A program made the translations under genes and the position numbers. Shown piece after piece: positions 1 to 9,549 of a stretch of 40,226 nt of DNA. Under the pieces are notes generated by a model. That model was given only the letters and a program-made list of their open reading frames with translations, had not been told where the DNA came from and did not search any database. This DNA comes from Cladosporium sp. IMV 00045 (taxonomy: Eukaryota; Ascomycota; Dothideomycetes; Cladosporiales; Cladosporiaceae), in assembly GCA_001931905.2 (NCBI GenBank), contig MSJI02000007.1, positions 1 through 40,226 on the forward strand. The letters run 5' to 3'. How positions within the stretch are numbered: position 1 is the stretch's first letter; every line of letters starts with the position of its first letter.

Positions 1-586
1 GGGCATCCTGGGGTCTCTGGGGTCCGGCATTCTGTCCATTTGCAAGGGCCTGGATGGCACTGATGATCCAAATGATGGCGCCTCCACGGCTGGCGAGTCT
101 CCATCCCGGCTCCTGGGCGCTCTTGCGGCCTGTGAGTTATGATATGTATGAGAACCAACGTAGTCTGGTACTTTGTCAGGTACTGTAATCCCTGATTGAT
201 TCAGCACTCGGGGACTTTGACTACCTCTAGTCCCGGGCATCCTCTGCTCTTGTCTCCATCTTGCGGAATCTGCACGCAAGTCTGCAATCATGGCCTGGTA
301 TATTTGTCAGTCGGAAGTGGGTGGTGTGTCATCTTCTTAGCTGCATACAGTTGTGAGGTTGCGATACGCTTTGATCCAGTATCCCGGGACACCCTGTATG
401 AATGTCAGTATGGTGTCGCATGGCGCGAGACGACGGAAATGTCCTGACCTCGTTTTCTCCGGTGCCCTTGCCTGGTCGAACGGTAGCGTCGTTGCCAAGG
501 TACCTCTGGATATCTGTCACGATAACATGACGGTCGATGCCCTCTCCCACCACAAACCACTGGCGGGCGATATCACCGGACGGCAT
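1..586 (-). CDS. Fungal regulator-like protein, N-terminal part (cut by the window edge)
   Basis: Three exons read on the minus strand: 586-449, 393-349 and 294-1, continuing past the window. Exon 1 gives MPSGDIARQWFVVGEGIDRH, then a segment ending in YLGNDATVRPG. Exon 2 is only 45 nt and gives GVPGYWIKAYRNLTT. Exon 3 opens with AMIADLRADSARWRQEQR and continues into a Pro/Ser/Arg-rich tail. All splices are phase 0; the donors are GTCAGG (weak) and GTATGC, the acceptors CATACAG and TACCAG. The pattern of an IDR-VI-DIQRYLG block, then GYWI-AYRNLT, then DL-ADS-RW is one I associate with a fungus-specific family, some members of which I recall being named transcription factor RfeG; that name is memory, not proof. 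No DNA-binding domain is visible in the part present. The start at 586 is the first Met before the conserved block. The upstream leader is pyrimidine-rich on this strand. The conserved block crossing three exons makes the gene secure, but its function is uncertain. Confidence 0.72.
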
Positions 587-2984
587 GGTGCAAGGTAGGC
601 ACAGCGCAAACAGGTTAGTAAGAAGTTTGAGACCGGCCGGAATGTGAGCGTCCTGGCTGTTGAGTCCGGTGGAGAGGTGTAGAGCAAACGGTAGTGTAGT
701 CCTGGAAGCACGCTCGCTGGGAAGAAGCACTGGATGGAGAGAAGAAGCAAGTCGTGGTGGTGGTGGTGGTGGTGTTGGTGATGATGATGATGATCAGGCA
801 GGAGAGGTGCGGTCCCGCTTTGGGCAGCCAAATCGCGACGGGGTGGTCCGAGGGAGAGAAGCCCGAGCCAGGTAGAAATTCAAAGCGCAAGGGCGCAGAG
901 GAATCAAACAGGGGGAGTCCGGACGGTGGAGGTGGAGGGAGGGAGGAAGAGAAATAGACAGGGCTGCTGAGTCGATGGTATACAGGAAAGCAGCAGAAAG
1001 GGCAGCAACAGGCAGGGCAGCAACAGGGCAGAGGGGGAGTGTGCGTGCGGGCGGGCGGGCGTGCGCGGTGGGAAGAGAGCGAGGAAGAGGCACGTCGCCG
1101 CAACTCTCGTTCGTTCCAGGCTGGCAACACGGCTTAGCTCGACAGACGACCCAGGCCGTGCGCTGCAGTGCGTCGCGTGGAGATGGGCAGGCTGATATGG
1201 ACGATAATTGGTTGCTTGCGCTTTGTGGCAGTCAAGCGATCCTCTCGGCCCTCGCGATGCCGCCTGCTGGTGACGGATGGCCGCGCCTACTAGGCTGGTA
1301 GTCCTGGTAGTAGGCAGACGTTGGGATTATCGGGTTGTATGTGTGTATATGTGCTGACTGTACGTAGTACCATCGGAGGTGGTCTCGTGGTGTTATGACT
1401 CCCCGGGGATGGCTTCTTTCGTCTTGTTGTTATTGTGTTCAGCAGTGACCGTGACATGAAAGATATATTGCACAGTCGAGGAGAAAGGAACAAGACACAA
1501 GAGGCGAGGAGGTGGGCGATGACAGAGCTGATCAGGTACTTTTTCGCCGTGGGCGTCTCTGTCCTGAGGCTGCGGTGCAAAGGCTGGCCGCTTGCCACGT
1601 TGGATTGGGCCGCAACGAGCTGCTATGCATGCATGCGTGCTGCCACCCCCGTCTGCTCTCCCACAAGTAACATCCCCGGCCGGCCCTACAGTACTTTGTG
1701 TCTTTGCCACCAAGTTGCCTCGTTCGTGTCAGCAGACGTGAGAGCCACCATCCAGTTACTTGCCCGTCTGGCCTCTTCTCTCCTATAAGGCTGACCACCG
1801 GGTTGATGCCTGAGACGCCAGAGGACCTTTATCTTCACACCCCTCCGGTCCAAAATTGGTAGTGGTCGCACAGCAGACCTAGCGTCTGCAACTTCTTACC
1901 GCTCTGATATGCATGACACTCGATGCATCTACCCGATCCTTGTCGCGTCGTGCTGACGCTCCTGTTGTCTCAGGCTGCCGTCTCGTTTCGGCAGAAGTCT
2001 CCGACGCGAGTGCACACTGGATGTCGTACATATACTAGAAGATGATAGAGAGTATTTGTTATATCCAGACGTCACAGCCTCTAGTATTCTAACGTCACCG
2101 CAATGCTAATGTGTTTGCTGTCTGTGATATAGTCGCCCGAGCCGCTCTTTGCGAACGATTTAGGACCTAAAGTGATTGCATTTTCGTTGCAGACCACTCG
2201 ACATACGCCATGCGACACGCTTCGGCCTCCCATTCGCGATCAAACGAAGATATATGCGCCAGGGCTTCGTTTCTGCGTTTTCGATGCGCCTTCGGCGTGG
2301 AGAGCGGCGATTGGCAAGCGACGACACGCATGCGGCTTCCATCGTGTCGGTCTGACGCCGTCGTGAATCTGCAATCGCCGGACTCGCATGAGCGTCGAAT
2401 CTGCTTTCTCCACGAAGACCATGTTCTCGATCGCAGATCAGGAAGTCATGCTCCACGTCGTCTTGACGCAGTGGCCCGGAACCTCATTGACGATTGTCGT
2501 AATCCCGATCGTCGGCTCGCTGTGCAGCACAGTAGCTCCAATGACGGCCGCGGTTGCTCATATGCGTAGCAGCCCGAGGTGCCATCTCATTTGGATGGTA
2601 GAAAACGATCGGACCGAGTGCCAGGACTGAGTTTCGGCATATGTCGACCTATCGTGAGATTTTGAGGCTTGCATTGGCAAAATGCAATATATTTCTCGTA
2701 CCTGACACTCTCGAAGATCATGTTATCTGCTGTTGCCCACACAAGCATCATCCTGCTGAAAGTTCAGGTATAGGGGGCTAACGTGATGCGAGTATGCCCT
2801 CTTCAAAGCTGTTGTGTTGTCGAAAGAACAGTAGGCCAGGATATCTCCGATGTTTCCCCGTAACATGGGCTGGCGACCTGACTTCATCGCCAACGCCCCC
2901 CAGCTCTCCAGGGCACCAGCAGCATCGTGAACAGCCGCCTGCGCCATCGACTTGCGCATTCAGTCCACTTCACAAGACACAATC
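587..2984. other. Divergent intergenic region between the RfeG-like gene and VMA9
   Basis: This 2.4-kb gap separates two divergent start codons. Bases 590-1130 are purine-rich on the plus strand, so pyrimidine-rich on the strand of the left gene, as expected for a fungal core promoter and leader. It holds a GTG/GAT microsatellite (754-794) and GGGC tracts near 1047-1063. Bases 2160-2640 have a CpG-rich, coding-like texture, but no frame shows a recognisable domain; they may be a relic. Short ORFs elsewhere overlap in several frames and show no conserved pattern. Confidence 0.5.
754..794. repeat. GTG/GAT trinucleotide microsatellite
   Basis: About seven GTG units, one interrupting GTT, then a run of GAT units. 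It lies in the presumed promoter or leader of the left-hand gene, roughly 170-210 bp upstream of its ATG. It is a simple slippage-prone repeat. The His- or Val-rich ORFs across it are artefacts of the repeat. Confidence 0.85.
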
Positions 2985-3462
2985 ATGGCGAACGGGTATG
3001 TGGCTTGCGAAGATCTCAATCTTGCCGCACAAGCTAACAATCGCAACAGCTGGAGCATCCTCGTGAGCATTATCTTCATCGTCGCCTTCAGCGCGGTAGC
3101 ATGGTTCGCTAGCCCCAAGGGCGAGAACCAGACGTACGTCTCTACTCACCTCCTTTGGGTCGCATTGCCGTTGCATGTCCTACGCGGCATGCTTTTGGGG
3201 CCCTTGAAAGACCTCATCACTAACATACATCCACAGCGTCTGGCGCTCGACTCTCATTCTCTCCGCCTGGAGTTGCTGGCTCATGTGGGGTACGTGAAAA
3301 GAACAACACTTCGACCTCTCCTTCAACCGGATCATATCATCTGACAGAGACTTCGCAGCTATCACATTCCTGGCTCAGTGGCACCCGCTCATCATGCCCC
3401 AGCGCAACGATCTGCGACCCGAATACAACGGCGGCCCTGTCAAGTCGCCCAGCTTCATGTAA
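2985..3462 (+). CDS. VMA9: V-type proton ATPase subunit e (Vma9)
   Basis: Small membrane subunit of the Vo sector of the vacuolar proton ATPase, involved in assembly and function of the pump. Four exons are spliced by eye: 2985-2995, 3050-3133, 3237-3289 and 3359-3462, giving 83 residues. Donors are GTATGT, GTACGT and GTACGT; acceptors are all CAG. The protein starts MANGWSILV and has one hydrophobic segment at about residues 7-25. The family signature SPKGENQTVWRSTLI follows, then a second hydrophobic segment ending MWAITFLAQWHPLI, and a polar tail with RNDLRPEY. Length and the two-helix layout fit the family (about 70-85 residues). The first coding exon is just 11 nt, so gene finders could easily miss it. 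It is convergent with ARV1, 335 bp away. Confidence 0.95.
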
Positions 3463-3797
3463 GAAAAAGAAGATCAGTCAGCAGAGAAGGGAGTCTAAAG
3501 GCGTTACAATTGTTTTGCGGGTTTCTGTGGGAATATGCTGGGGTCATTTGTTCATACGATGCGGAGAAGGGAGGTTGCCGAAAGAGGGAAGCTTGCGGAT
3601 ACAGACGGAAGCGATGTGCTGTAGACATGCATTGAGCGCAGGCAGGCATTTGTCGCGAATCTATACCTCTTTTCTTCCTTGATTTACAGGCACGTTTACA
3701 TGTGAGAGGGTTGGGGGATCGTGAGTCGCTCATTGTGAGAGGCAAGATATGGACCTTCAAACTTCGTTTGTGATGGTACGCCGACTTGGGGGATGCG
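3463..3797. other. Convergent 3' flanks of VMA9 and ARV1
   Basis: This 335-bp stretch lies between the VMA9 stop and the ARV1 stop. Both transcripts must end here, so it should hold two overlapping or abutting 3' UTRs. I see no convincing coding frame and no strong hairpin terminator, as expected for a eukaryote. Confidence 0.6.
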
Positions 3798-5003
3798 CTA
3801 CACTAAGCCCACACTTCCCACAAAGCGCCGCCAAAGTTCTATTACATCTCCTGTCTCTACCACACCGGCGGCAGCGACTCCTCCGCCTACGCCAACTGCT
3901 CGTAGAATGCACTGTCAAAAAGTCAGCGAGACAGGACCGTTAAATCCAGACTTGGAAGTGACCTACCCATCCCACGCCGGCTCTGAAAACAGCACCCACG
4001 GCAGCCAATAGTGCAGCCCTGACATAGCCGCAATCGAGCAAAATCTCCAAAGCAGCCACGTTGTTGATGATGACTGCCCAGGAAACGGCGCTGGCGCTGC
4101 TCGGCAAATCGTAGTTCCACACCAGCAAAAGCAAGGGGAACAGCTTCGTGAAGCTCGAGACCAGTAGAGCCGTGCTGATGAGCGCTTTGTGCGGGTAGTA
4201 AGGTATCACGGACGACAGAGGGCGGGGAAACTTGATGCTGAGCAGAGTCCGGATGGGCATGTGGAACGAAGCCGTCTCGACTGCACACAAGGCTAGGAAG
4301 AACAAGTATTGCAGTAGAATTGGCTGTGAGGCGAGGAGATTTGACGGGCTGTCTGTTGTTGGTGCGAAGTCCGCCATGGTGGTATTGGTGAGGTTGCTGG
4401 CGCTAGAAGGGAAGGGTGGCGGTGGTGCCAAAGGCAGGGCCGGAGATGAGGGAGTCGCTTTCTCGATACGTGCCCATGTCAAGTAGACATCGAAGAGAAG
4501 TAAGAGCACGCCGAGGCGGATGATGGACGGCTTGGTGAGATTGTTAGATACAGGTGTGATTTTGCGATTGCTGTATCATTAGACAAGGCGACTTACATCG
4601 AACCGATCATCTACTCGACCAAGTCGATTGAACAAGAGATGTCTGTATACCTAAAGTCTCGTCAACTAAATGCTAGTCTTTGTTGTGTATCTGCTTTCTG
4701 TGTGTTGTCTCGGCCATCCTGAAACCACCGAAGCAGACGAATATACCAATCAACGCGATGCCAGAGGCGCGGTGCTTAGTAAATAACGAATGACGAAACA
4801 AGAAGACTTACCTGCGGTTTGATCAAGACAAGGTCGATGAAAAGCACGACAAAGTCATGCTCAACATATTTGTCGGCGAATGGTATTTTGCAGGCAGGAC
4901 ATTGAGTTAGCCGTACGCCTTTTCCGAGTGCTTTGTCGTCAGCCTTGCTGTAGGTTGTATACAGCGAACTGACAGGATAGCGACACTCGATACAGATCGG
5001 CAT
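3798..5003 (-). CDS. ARV1: Arv1 family ER sterol/GPI lipid homeostasis protein
   Basis: Arv1 is an ER membrane protein involved in sterol distribution and GPI-anchor precursor handling. Four exons read on the minus strand: 5003-4812, 4650-4597, 4530-3967 and 3911-3798, giving 307 residues (yeast Arv1 is of similar size). The N-terminus carries the Arv1 homology domain with a zinc-binding pair of Cys motifs (CIEC at residues 4-7, CPAC at about 35-38), then FADKYVEHD and the membrane-entering FIDLVLIKPQ. Exon 2 gives VYRHLLFNRLGRVDDRFD. Exon 3 begins PSIIRLGVLLLLFDVYLTWA and carries several membrane segments. Intron 2 ends in AAG rather than CAG/TAG but has a perfect CTAAC branch site. The last intron (3912-3966) is inferred from GTAGGT, GCTGAC and a T-rich CAG. 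Without it, translation would stop at 3940 after 12 different residues. The start is the Met just before the Cys motif. Confidence 0.93.
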
Positions 5004-5432
5004 TCCGAAAGATAGTGAAGTCTGTTCAAATGTATGGGATAGTAGAGGAGTGGTCCTGTCGTCTATAGCCGTGGCGCAACGCGAAGTCTGAGATGAGTCT
5101 GACCAATCAAAAGAGCGCTGAGCAGGAGCATGGACAAGCAGGTCCACCTCGTCTTAACTTCACTTCAATTGACCTCCTGACACTTTGTTACAGAATCCCT
5201 TTTGGTATTTGCGTTAACGTGTCTTTATGTGGGCTTGATGCTCGACGCATTTACTTCAAATTGATGGTTGCCATTGAATTTGCGTATGACTTGCGTCAAG
5301 TGCAAAAGTACACATAGAACATCAGGATCAAGAGAGGCCAGTAGACAAAATCAATCCACAAAAGCGCCAAATGGGTGCAATCAAATTCTCAGTGTTGTTA
5401 ACACAGATAAATTAGGGAAAGCACTTGTCTCA
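5004..5432. other. Gap between the ARV1 start and the P1B-ATPase stop
   Basis: About 430 bp holding the ARV1 promoter and leader together with the 3' UTR of the upstream minus-strand ATPase gene. A minus-strand frame extends upstream of the ARV1 Met to 5147, but its sequence shows no conservation pattern. No other feature was recognised. Confidence 0.5.
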
Positions 5433-8400
5433 TCAAGTCTTCCGTCGCTTCAAGAGCGTCAAAGCCGCTAATATCACCGGCGCTATACTGACAATCTCGC
5501 CCAACCCAGCATATGCCGGTGGAATTCGAACCTTCACAAACGCTCCGCCTGCCAACAGAATTGCAAAGACGTTATAGACAGCTGACCAGATAAAGTTGAA
5601 CACAATGCGTGTAAACGCACGCTTTGAAGTGTCGAGCAACGTAAGCAACCCATCGAGGCCACCTAAAAGCACGACATCTGCCACGGCTCCTGCGACGTCA
5701 GATGCCGTTCCTAGCTGGATCCCGACGTTGGCTTGAGCAAGCGCTACGGCATCGTTGGTTCCATCACCACAAAACAGGACGATCTTGCCGGCGTCCTGGA
5801 GAGCTTTTACGTACTCTTGCTTCTGAACCGGAGAATGACGAGAGGCTGTATGTGCGCTGTCGACGTCCAGAGTCAGAGCTAAGGCGTCAACAGCTTTAGC
5901 ATGATCTCCGCTCACGACGTGGCAGGTTATGTCCCGGTTATGCAGAGCGCTGATGACAGCTGCGGCCTCGGTGCGGATATTGCTTTCCAGTCCGAGGGCG
6001 AGGACGGGAAGACCATCAACGCTTAGACAGAGACATGTCATGGCTTGAGAGAAGAGTGATTTGACGACTTCGATCTCCTCAATGCCGAGCCAGAAAGGAT
6101 TCCCAACTTTGACAACGCTGTTCCCCCAGCGAGCTTGGATGCCTTGCCCGGGAACCGAGCGAATTTCTTCCACGTTAGGCGCGATGCGGATTCCTTCGCC
6201 TAGGTGTGCAGCAACAGCACGGGAGACCGGATGACTGTCGTCCTTGACCACCGCCTTCACCACAGAAAGTGAATCCTCAGCCGAGAGATTGGAGCCCAGA
6301 AATTCCTCTTTGGCAACGTTAAGCGTTCCGGTTGTCAGAGTGCCTGTCTTGTCGAAAACTACGTCGGTGACCTTATAGCCCCGCTCAATGGCATCTGCTG
6401 CCTTGATCACCACACCTGATCGCGCAGCGACGCCCCCAGCAATTACTAAGACCATAGGTACCGCCAGGCCAAGCGCACATGGGCAGGATACCGCGAGGAC
6501 AGCGATGGCGTACGTGATTGCCGTGCCAATAGCTCCACCCGTTGTGTTTCCGCGAATATCAAGGGCAACCCCAATCCATATGGCGAAAACAATGATTGCT
6601 GTTGCTACCACAACGGGCACAAACCAGGAAGCCACACGGTCGGCAAGATCCTGAATCTTCGGCTTAGCTCCTAAAGCCGTCCCAACCGACTTTGCTATAT
6701 CGTCGATGCTGTTCGCTCCGGGAAGTCGTTGAATCCTCACGTGCAACACGCCTTCGTTGTTCAAAGTTCCCGCAATCACCACGTCACCTCTTTCTTTCCT
6801 GACAGGGACAGTCTCTCCCGTCATCATTGACTCGTCTACAGCGCTTGTTCCAAAAACCACGACGCCGTCCGTCACAATGCTTGAATGCGGCCGAACAACA
6901 ATGATATCTCCGAATTGCAATAAGCGAGCGTCGACTGGAGTTACTTCCCCATCTGGCCGGAGCAAGGAAGTCTCCTTGGTCTGCAATGAGCGCACGGACA
7001 CGGCGCGGACAGCTCTCACACGAGCGAAAGCAGCGACGAGTCTTCCGAGAAGCACCAGAGTGATGAGCAAAGTACTTGTTTCGAAGAACGCATGCTGCTC
7101 AAGTTGAACGCCAGCTTCCGTCAAGGCAAAAGCGACGACCGAATATCCATAAGCTGCTGTAATGCTGATGACGACGAGCATGTCCATTTCGACGACTCTG
7201 GCGAAAAACAGCGATTTCAACGCTTTGATGTAGAATTCCGGGACGGCGACGGCTTGTACGATTGTTGCTAGAACCAGGGAAATTACGTCTCGAGTCTGCC
7301 GAGGGACTGAGTTGGGTGACCAGTTCAAAACCACCACCGGAATGGTAAAGACGGCCGCTATGCATGTAAACCAAGTCATGCGCGTCAAGTGCAGCCATTC
7401 GCCGGAAAGACTTTCATTGTCACTGTCTGGCGCCAATGCCACGTGCGGCGGCAAAAGGTCTCGCGCGCCGACAACATGAGGATTGTAAGTGATGCGCCAG
7501 GTCTTTTTCGATCGTGTCAAAGCCACAAGACCCTCAGCATTGTCCCGCTCGAGTCTCCCTGCAACCTCGGAGGTCATATAGACGTCCAAATGTTGATATC
7601 CCGCGATAACCCGAGAACACTTGAATCCCGTCCGTTTCTCGACCAACGGCAAAATACGGTCGAGAGAAGCGACGCGAGTATCCAGCTGAAACGAGGCCTG
7701 GCCAGACACGAAAGTAACTTCAGGCTTGGAGATTCCAGGGATTTGGGCGAGGACGTTCGTCATCTTCGTGCTGCAGCCGGTGCAAGTCAGACCAGTGACG
7801 TTCAATGTGATATGCTCGCGTGACGCGTCTTTCTCGACGTCTTTGAGTTCTGGTTTTGCGAGAGCCGTCTCAACCTCGCTGTTTGAGGTACCTCCTTCAT
7901 TACAGGCCGTTTGTGGACCGGCATCGCAGCAAGGAGAATCTCGCTCGACATTGCTACGAGACTGGACGGGCTCGCAGCAGCCATCCCCACAGTGCAATCC
8001 ATCATCTGCCGGCATTCTCTTAGAGTACTTTGGCACTGTCGATGCTGTTGGGGGCCCGCAGCAGCCATCGCCACAGCTCGGCTCATCATCTGTCGGCGTT
8101 CTGTCGGAGCACTTTGGCATTTTCGATGCTGTTGGCGGCGTCCTCTGAGCTTGTGGCACACTTCGCAGCGATCGAGAGCAGCAAGAACCATTCAGCCTTC
8201 GTAGCAAGCAACGACAAACACACTTTCCCTTCGCAAGCATTCCACTCAAACCAGAAGCAGCAGCGGAGCACTTCGTCGGTTTGAAGCGGTCGGAATTGCG
8301 CGATACCTCAGAATCCTGAACCGATGTACAACAACGCTCGATACATTCAGTCGTATCCAAAGTCTTCTTACTCGGATCCGGGTTTGGTAGTATCTCGAAA

Positions 8401-8693
8401 CTGTTGACCTGGCTCGTAGGATTTGTAACAGCACCAACCGTACCCTCTGCTCCAGCACATCGGTCCTCCGAAATGCCAACAGGAGTGGTAGTAGCACCAG
8501 TCCCACAAACTCCCGCAGCACTCGGCTCACCGTCCGAGCAGCAAACGGCAGGTGACGAGGAGGTGTCACGGCAACAGCAACAGCAGCCGGCACGTGTGTC
8601 ACCGCCACCACAGCCTCCACGTGTGTTGTTGTCGCCGTCCGCCCTAGGTTGCGAGTGGAGAGACTTGTTGGGTGCGTCGTGACATGGTGTCAT
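5433..8693 (-). CDS. Cys-rich P1B-type heavy-metal (Cu+/Cd2+) transporting ATPase, CrpA/Pca1-like
   Basis: ATP-driven metal exporter, single exon, 1086 residues from the Met at 8693. The frame runs open to 8975, but the Cys-rich domain begins right after the 8693 Met and the upstream stretch looks like leader. The first 280 residues are disordered and hold about 30 Cys, including a run of five at about residue 37, KCVCRC, and two copies of CGDGCC. A single HMA domain follows with TCTGC (Cys 304 and 307). Catalytic landmarks are TGE (625-627), the metal-site CPC (737-739), DKTGT (phosphorylated Asp 781), the P1B-specific SHP (His 821-Pro 822) and GDGTNDA (976-982). TM7 keeps the YN pair, but TM8 has GEIVSIAPV instead of the MxxSS of classical Cu+ pumps. 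The architecture matches fungal plasma-membrane copper/cadmium resistance ATPases (Aspergillus CrpA, yeast Pca1) better than the Golgi Ccc2. The exact metal is inferred. Confidence 0.92.
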   Translation of the reverse strand: MTPCHDAPNKSLHSQPRADGDNNTRGGCGGGDTRAGCCCCCRDTSSSPAVCCSDGEPSAAGVCGTGATTTPVGISEDRCAGAEGTVGAVTNPTSQVNSFEILPNPDPSKKTLDTTECIERCCTSVQDSEVSRNSDRFKPTKCSAAASGLSGMLAKGKCVCRCLLRRLNGSCCSRSLRSVPQAQRTPPTASKMPKCSDRTPTDDEPSCGDGCCGPPTASTVPKYSKRMPADDGLHCGDGCCEPVQSRSNVERDSPCCDAGPQTACNEGGTSNSEVETALAKPELKDVEKDASREHITLNVTGLTCTGCSTKMTNVLAQIPGISKPEVTFVSGQASFQLDTRVASLDRILPLVEKRTGFKCSRVIAGYQHLDVYMTSEVAGRLERDNAEGLVALTRSKKTWRITYNPHVVGARDLLPPHVALAPDSDNESLSGEWLHLTRMTWFTCIAAVFTIPVVVLNWSPNSVPRQTRDVISLVLATIVQAVAVPEFYIKALKSLFFARVVEMDMLVVISITAAYGYSVVAFALTEAGVQLEQHAFFETSTLLITLVLLGRLVAAFARVRAVRAVSVRSLQTKETSLLRPDGEVTPVDARLLQFGDIIVVRPHSSIVTDGVVVFGTSAVDESMMTGETVPVRKERGDVVIAGTLNNEGVLHVRIQRLPGANSIDDIAKSVGTALGAKPKIQDLADRVASWFVPVVVATAIIVFAIWIGVALDIRGNTTGGAIGTAITYAIAVLAVSCPCALGLAVPMVLVIAGGVAARSGVVIKAADAIERGYKVTDVVFDKTGTLTTGTLNVAKEEFLGSNLSAEDSLSVVKAVVKDDSHPVSRAVAAHLGEGIRIAPNVEEIRSVPGQGIQARWGNSVVKVGNPFWLGIEEIEVVKSLFSQAMTCLCLSVDGLPVLALGLESNIRTEAAAVISALHNRDITCHVVSGDHAKAVDALALTLDVDSAHTASRHSPVQKQEYVKALQDAGKIVLFCGDGTNDAVALAQANVGIQLGTASDVAGAVADVVLLGGLDGLLTLLDTSKRAFTRIVFNFIWSAVYNVFAILLAGGAFVKVRIPPAYAGLGEIVSIAPVILAALTLLKRRKT
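7971..8138 (-). repeat. Tandem 28-residue metal-binding repeat (two 84-bp units) inside the ATPase
   Basis: Two adjacent 84-bp units (8138-8055 and 8054-7971) encode 28-residue copies that start PPTAS and end SCGDGCCG or HCGDGCCE. Half or more of the residues are identical, including the whole CGDGCC core and the DD at unit positions 17-18. Copy 2 has Tyr in place of the Cys at unit position 10. This looks like an in-frame duplication of a Cys metal-binding module. Confidence 0.9.
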
Positions 8694-9549
8694 GTTTGCG
8701 GTGTGAGGTGTACGTGAGTCGATTGATAGTCTGTAGTCAGGCGGTGTCAGTTCTGATGAGTGGTACTGTTTGAGACATGTTTGAGAGTATGTAACATACC
8801 AGGTAGGTCTGCAGTATACCGCTTGGGCGGAGCACGTATATTCCAGCAAGACGGCAAACCACAAGTATCGATGCAAAACGATGAGCAATCGAGATTTCAG
8901 GAGTTGGGGGAAAGGCCAGATACTTGAAATGCCACGCAGTATCCCCGCCCCAAGACTGCGTCGGAAATATTCCATATCGGAAAGATTCCATGGTGTTGCG
9001 CAGACGTGGTGGCGACATGGGGTGAGCGATCATCAGTGCCTATTGAGGATGAAGAAAATAAAACAATCGTAGTACCGGTGCCCTCGAACCATCAAGTCCC
9101 GTAACTCGTAGCTGTTGACCGTTTGGTCAATGGAGAAATTCAGTCCCTTCGTAGAGATTAACAGCATTTGTTTCAAAGCCCCCCTTTGGCCATGTATATT
9201 GCAATGATGACCTATCTCCTATGCCGAATCACCGCTCATAAAGTAAAGAGAAATCTCATCATTTCCCATCGCTTCGTGTGGAACACATTCGCTTCGAGAG
9301 CGTAACTTCCGCATGAAGTCAGGCTCAAATCAGGCTGATGGAAACACCGAAGATTCAATCAAACAGATAGAGTTGAAAATCATTCCATTTCCACGTCATG
9401 AATGCATGTGAATCCCGCACTCGCTATGCCTAAAACTACACTTACCAAGAAAAAGAGATAACCCCAAACCAGAGAGAGGGAAAAGAAGTAAAGATCAAAG
9501 TACCATCCTCAATCAACCCCCCTCCAAACCCCCTCAGAAGCTCAATACC
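8694..9549. other. Gap between the P1B-ATPase start and the DOA10 stop
   Basis: 856 bp containing the ATPase promoter and leader and the DOA10 3' UTR. The 282 bp next to the ATPase Met are open in its frame but contain no recognisable domain. The part near 9420-9550 is A/C-rich on the plus strand. I found no convincing copper-response element by eye and no other gene. Confidence 0.5.

Noticed and set aside
517..831. His-rich minus-strand ORF
   Set aside because: The His run comes from the GTG/GAT microsatellite at 754-794; it lies in the leader of the left gene and overlaps its exon in another frame.
2723..2959. Minus-strand ORF containing NFQQDDACVGN, reminiscent of a Tc1/mariner FQQDNA motif
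   Set aside because: The resemblance is a few residues only. No DDE triad, inverted terminal repeats or TA duplication are visible, and the stretch lies in the VMA9 promoter.
8694..8975. 94-residue N-terminal extension of the P1B-ATPase
   Set aside because: The frame is open, but the sequence is unlike the Cys-rich domain and sits where a promoter or leader is expected. The 8693 Met directly precedes the domain, though a longer form cannot be excluded.
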